From contig JAFPYK010000313.1 in NCBI GenBank assembly GCA_017412265.1, forward strand, positions 1 through 8,142: a stretch of 8,142 nt of DNA, in the 5' to 3' direction. This DNA is from Lachnospiraceae bacterium. Its GTDB lineage: Bacteria > Bacillota > Clostridia > Lachnospirales > Lachnospiraceae. The notes beneath the pieces are model-generated. The model did no database searches. It was not told where the DNA came from and was given only the letters and a program-made list of their open reading frames with translations. A program made the translations under genes and the position numbers. Of the stretch, positions 5,881 through 8,142 are shown one piece after another. The number at the start of each line of letters is the position of its first letter. Position 1 is the first letter of the stretch.

Positions 5881-7719
5881 ATGAAAGGGATGACAAAGAG
5901 AATCCTGGGCATCCTGGTCCTTTTCTTCTGTTTGAGCCTCGCGGCGGGAAGATCCGGCCCGGCGGGGGCGAGGGCGGCCGATGTGCTGACGACTCATTCA
6001 GAGAGCCGCGAGCGGAGGCAGCCTGCAGATCCGTCCGTGAACGGATGGAAGGATTCCGGGGAAGAATCAGCAGAAGAATGGGCAGCGGAGGCCGGAGAGG
6101 ACCCGACAGAGGATCCGACGGAGGACTCGACCGAGGACACGACAGAGGATCCGACCGAAGAGACAACCGAAGAGACGACCGAGGAGACAACCGAGGAGAC
6201 CACTGAACCGGTGATTGTGACCGGCTGGGTGCTCGGGGAGGACGGCTGGTATTATGTGAATGAGGACGGCTCATTTGCGGAGGGTTGGCTGTATCTCGAG
6301 GATCAGTGGTACTATCTGCGCGAAGGCGGGCAGATGGCCACCGGCTGGGAAGAGATTGACGGCTCCCGGTATTATTTCGCGGGGAGCGGCCGGATGAAGA
6401 CCGGCTGGGTGTCTGCGGACGGCAGCTGGTATTACATGGCGCGAAGCGGCCGGATGCGGACCGGCTGGGTGTCGGTGGACGGCAGCTGGTATTATCTGGA
6501 CGCGGAAGGCGTGATGCAGACCGGGTGGCTGGAGCTTGGCGGGAAGAGGTACTTCCTGCGGGCAAATGGCAAGATGGCCTCAGGCTGGGTGTTTACGGAC
6601 GACAGCTGGTACTATCTGGACATGAACGGCCGGATGAAGACCGGCTGGGTGCTTGCGGACGGCGGCTGGTATTATCTGGACGCGGAAGGCGTGATGCAGA
6701 CCGGGTGGCTGGAGCTTGGCGAGAAGAAGTATTTCCTTCGCGCGAGCGGCCGGATGGCGACCGGATGGGTCAAGACGGACGAGAACTGGTACTACATGGA
6801 TGTGAACGGCCGGATGTGCAGCGGCTGGCTGCGCCTGGAGGAAGTGTGGTACTATCTGGGCGAAGAAGGCGCGATGCAGACCGGATGGCTGGAGCTTCGC
6901 GGCAGAACCTATTATCTGAAGCCTAGCGGGGCGATGAGCACCGGCACGGTCTGGGTGGATCATTCGGTCTACGCTTTCCGGGCAGACGGGTCGCTGCAGG
7001 GCGGATTTGTCTGGCAGGAAGACCGGACGTGGCGCTACCGGCGTGAGGACGGCACCCTGGATACGGAGCACAAGATCCGGTATCTGAAGCCCGTGGAGGA
7101 CGAGGATGCGATCCTGCACCAGAATTTTGACAAGGACGGCGAGAACGGCCTGATCAATGAGGCCGACTGGGAGGAGGCCTTCGGGAAGAATCCCAACCGG
7201 CGGATTCAGACCAGCGCGGCAGCGCAGAGGATGATCGCGCAGGCGCGGGCATGGATCGGCGCCAAGCGGATGGATGAGACGCATAAGTGCATCATCGACC
7301 TGTACAATACGCAGGATCCCATGCCGTACAATTACACGATGACGTACCGTGATTCGTGGTGCGCGGCATTTGTGACGGCCTGCTCGATGGCGAGCGACTG
7401 TGCCGCCGTGATTCCGGGGGAGTGCGGCGTGGAGCGCATGGTGGTCCTGATGCAGGGCCGTGATATGTGGATCGAGAGCGATGCCTATATCCCGAAGCCG
7501 GGCGACCTGATCGTCTACAGCTGGTCGGACCGGGGCGCGATCGACAATGACAATTTCTCCAGGCACGTCGGCGTGGTGGAGTACTGTGACGGGGACCTGA
7601 TCGTGGCGATCGAGGGCAACCGCATCAATGACGTGGGGCGCCGGGTGATCCCGGTGGACGGTAAATATATCCGCGGCTTCGGTGTGCCGCGGTATGAGGA
7701 ACTGGACGAAGAGGGCTGA
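5881..7719 (+). CDS. Secreted CHAP-domain peptidoglycan hydrolase with 14 cell-wall-binding repeats
   Basis: 612 residues, exported. Residues 1-32 are a signal peptide (KR at 6-7, hydrophobic 8-22, cleavage near ARA, 30-32). Residues 73-110 are an acidic Thr/Glu/Pro linker. From residue 114 come wall-binding-type repeats in an exact 20-residue register: GW at 115, 135 and on to 335 without one indel, then degenerate units at 355 and 375. Residues 415-435 hold an acidic DKDGENGLIN segment like a calcium-binding or dockerin-type loop. Residues about 447-606 are a CHAP-type (NlpC/P60 superfamily) domain with C494 (DSWCAAF), H562 (SRHVGVVEY) and an acidic/amide pair E578/N580 (AIEGN). CHAP enzymes cut peptidoglycan amide or peptide cross-bridge bonds, so a role in wall remodelling is likely; the exact bond is not predictable. 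It has its own promoter, and the next repeat protein follows with no terminator between. Confidence 0.9.
   Translation: MKGMTKRILGILVLFFCLSLAAGRSGPAGARAADVLTTHSESRERRQPADPSVNGWKDSGEESAEEWAAEAGEDPTEDPTEDSTEDTTEDPTEETTEETTEETTEETTEPVIVTGWVLGEDGWYYVNEDGSFAEGWLYLEDQWYYLREGGQMATGWEEIDGSRYYFAGSGRMKTGWVSADGSWYYMARSGRMRTGWVSVDGSWYYLDAEGVMQTGWLELGGKRYFLRANGKMASGWVFTDDSWYYLDMNGRMKTGWVLADGGWYYLDAEGVMQTGWLELGEKKYFLRASGRMATGWVKTDENWYYMDVNGRMCSGWLRLEEVWYYLGEEGAMQTGWLELRGRTYYLKPSGAMSTGTVWVDHSVYAFRADGSLQGGFVWQEDRTWRYRREDGTLDTEHKIRYLKPVEDEDAILHQNFDKDGENGLINEADWEEAFGKNPNRRIQTSAAAQRMIAQARAWIGAKRMDETHKCIIDLYNTQDPMPYNYTMTYRDSWCAAFVTACSMASDCAAVIPGECGVERMVVLMQGRDMWIESDAYIPKPGDLIVYSWSDRGAIDNDNFSRHVGVVEYCDGDLIVAIEGNRINDVGRRVIPVDGKYIRGFGVPRYEELDEEG
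6097..6210 (+). repeat. Low-complexity Thr/Glu linker repeat
   Basis: Encodes residues 73-110, a run of four-residue units drifting from EDPT and EDTT to EETT. The DNA is made of 12-nt units with shifting third bases (aca, acg, acc), so the peptide pattern is held while the DNA is partly scrambled. It separates the signal peptide from the repeat domain and would act as an extended, negatively charged spacer across the wall. Confidence 0.85.
6220..7008 (+). repeat. Tandem 60-nt coding repeats (20-residue wall-binding units)
   Basis: Thirteen to fourteen units with consensus of the form TGW, four to six variable residues, GxWYYL, three to four variable residues, Gx-Met. Every unit is exactly 60 nt. 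A higher-order period of three units (180 nt) is visible: 6481-6540 and 6661-6720 differ at one base of 60 (6484/6664), and 6841-6900 is a third, more diverged copy (49 of 60 by hand). The GW and WYY aromatic positions are those that build the binding pockets in choline-binding-type solenoids. Confidence 0.9.
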
Positions 7720-7775
7720 AGCTTGCGTGACGGCCTTATCGTCCGGATGAAGAGATCAGACATACAGGAAGTGCA

Positions 7776-7793
7776 GGCCGGGGGAACCCGGCC
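7776..7793 (+). other. GC-rich hairpin with GGAA tetraloop next to a ribosome site
   Basis: GGCCGGG (7776-7782) pairs perfectly with CCCGGCC (7787-7793) around GGAA, a GNRA-type loop. No T tract follows; the Shine-Dalgarno of the next gene begins on the very next base. It is therefore not a normal terminator. It could tune translation or stabilise the mRNA between the two surface-protein genes. Confidence 0.55.
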
Positions 7794-7803
7794 GGAGGAG
7801 GAG
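7794..7803 (+). promoter_or_regulatory. Ribosome binding site of the last gene
   Basis: GGAGGAGGAG ends 5 nt before the ATG at 7809, a very strong site that supports this start although the gene is cut by the window edge. Confidence 0.8.
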
Positions 7804-7808
7804 AGAGA

Positions 7809-8142
7809 ATGAATACGATCCGAGAGAAGAACCGGGCAAGGATTCAGGCACTTCGCGCGAAGAGGCGTGCACGCATCATCCGCTGCCTTGTGCTTGCTCT
7901 GTGCCTGTGCGGCGTGATTGCCGCAGGGCTGATTCTTCGCAGCAGGAATCTTCGGACGGCGGACGCGGCGGAGACCGGGGCGCAGGATCCGGCTGCTGTT
8001 GAGGCGGCGGTGACTCCGGCGATCGCGCAGAAGGAGACGGAATCCGAGGAAGACCAGCCGGCCGGCTGGACCTTCTATGACGGTGACGGGACCTGGATGT
8101 ATTTCCTTGAGGACGGCAGCTACCAGACCGGGTGGATGAGCG
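7809..8142 (+). CDS. Membrane-anchored cell-wall-binding repeat protein (5' part only)
   Basis: 111 residues are visible and the frame stays open to the edge. Residues 1-22 are strongly basic (KNRARIQALRAKRRAR, 7-22). A single hydrophobic segment (23-43) follows, with no clear signal peptidase site after it (ILRSRN), so an uncleaved signal anchor is more likely than a free secreted protein. Residues 50-83 are an Ala-rich, then acidic linker. From GW at 86-87 a wall-binding-type repeat starts (GTWMYFLEDGSYQTGW, 94-109), kin to those of the two larger exported proteins here. The catalytic part, if any, lies beyond the window. It sits 89 nt after the CHAP gene with no promoter or terminator that I can see between them, so co-transcription is likely. 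Confidence 0.8.
   Translation, partial: MNTIREKNRARIQALRAKRRARIIRCLVLALCLCGVIAAGLILRSRNLRTADAAETGAQDPAAVEAAVTPAIAQKETESEEDQPAGWTFYDGDGTWMYFLEDGSYQTGWMS

Noticed and set aside
5798..6565. Minus-strand frame of 255 residues over the promoter and 5' half of the CHAP gene
   Set aside because: Ser/Pro/Arg-rich antisense of the Thr/Glu linker and repeats; runs through the CHAP promoter and has no supporting start signals.
6220..7008. Regular 60-nt repeats as a possible CRISPR or non-coding array
   Set aside because: The repeats are contiguous, in frame, without unique spacers, and encode conserved GW/WYY protein units.

Overview
The window reads as chromosomal DNA of a Gram-positive anaerobe of the class Clostridia, most plausibly a GC-rich, Lachnospiraceae-like gut bacterium. 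This is inferred from strong purine-rich Shine-Dalgarno sites, sigma-A type promoters, a KtrB/KtrA potassium system, a YtrA-type GntR regulator with its ABC transporter, and secreted proteins carrying Thr/Glu linkers and glycine-tryptophan (GW) cell-wall/choline-binding-type repeats. A genus cannot be named from the sequence alone.

Layout. (1) Positions 1-170 are a divergent control region: a perfect-consensus promoter on the minus strand (30-58) fires left out of the window, and a weaker plus-strand promoter (111-143) serves the first operon. (2) 171-3619 holds ktrB (membrane K+ channel subunit), ktrA (RCK nucleotide-binding gate), and, only 11 nt later, a secreted C39-like cysteine peptidase with an InlB-type repeat and wall-binding repeats. 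A 14-bp terminator hairpin (3633-3668) closes this unit. (3) 3762-5747 is a self-contained cassette: a strong promoter whose -10 box lies inside a perfect 11-bp inverted repeat, a GntR/YtrA-type repressor, an ABC ATPase and an ABC-2 type permease. The genes are coupled by overlapping starts and stops and end in a two-tier UUCG terminator. (4) 5820-8142 starts with a near-consensus promoter, followed by a secreted CHAP-type enzyme with about 14 repeats of exactly 20 residues, then a membrane-anchored repeat protein that runs off the right edge.

How the parts fit. KtrB and KtrA should form one K+ uptake complex. The GntR protein probably represses its own ABC operon through the palindrome until a signal, in related systems often an antimicrobial or membrane-active peptide, releases it. 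Three of the eight genes encode exported proteins with the same class of wall-binding repeat, so this is a cell-surface neighbourhood. Linking the K+ system, the ABC exporter and the wall enzymes into one envelope function is inference from proximity only. I see no CRISPR array, RNA gene, insertion sequence or phage gene.
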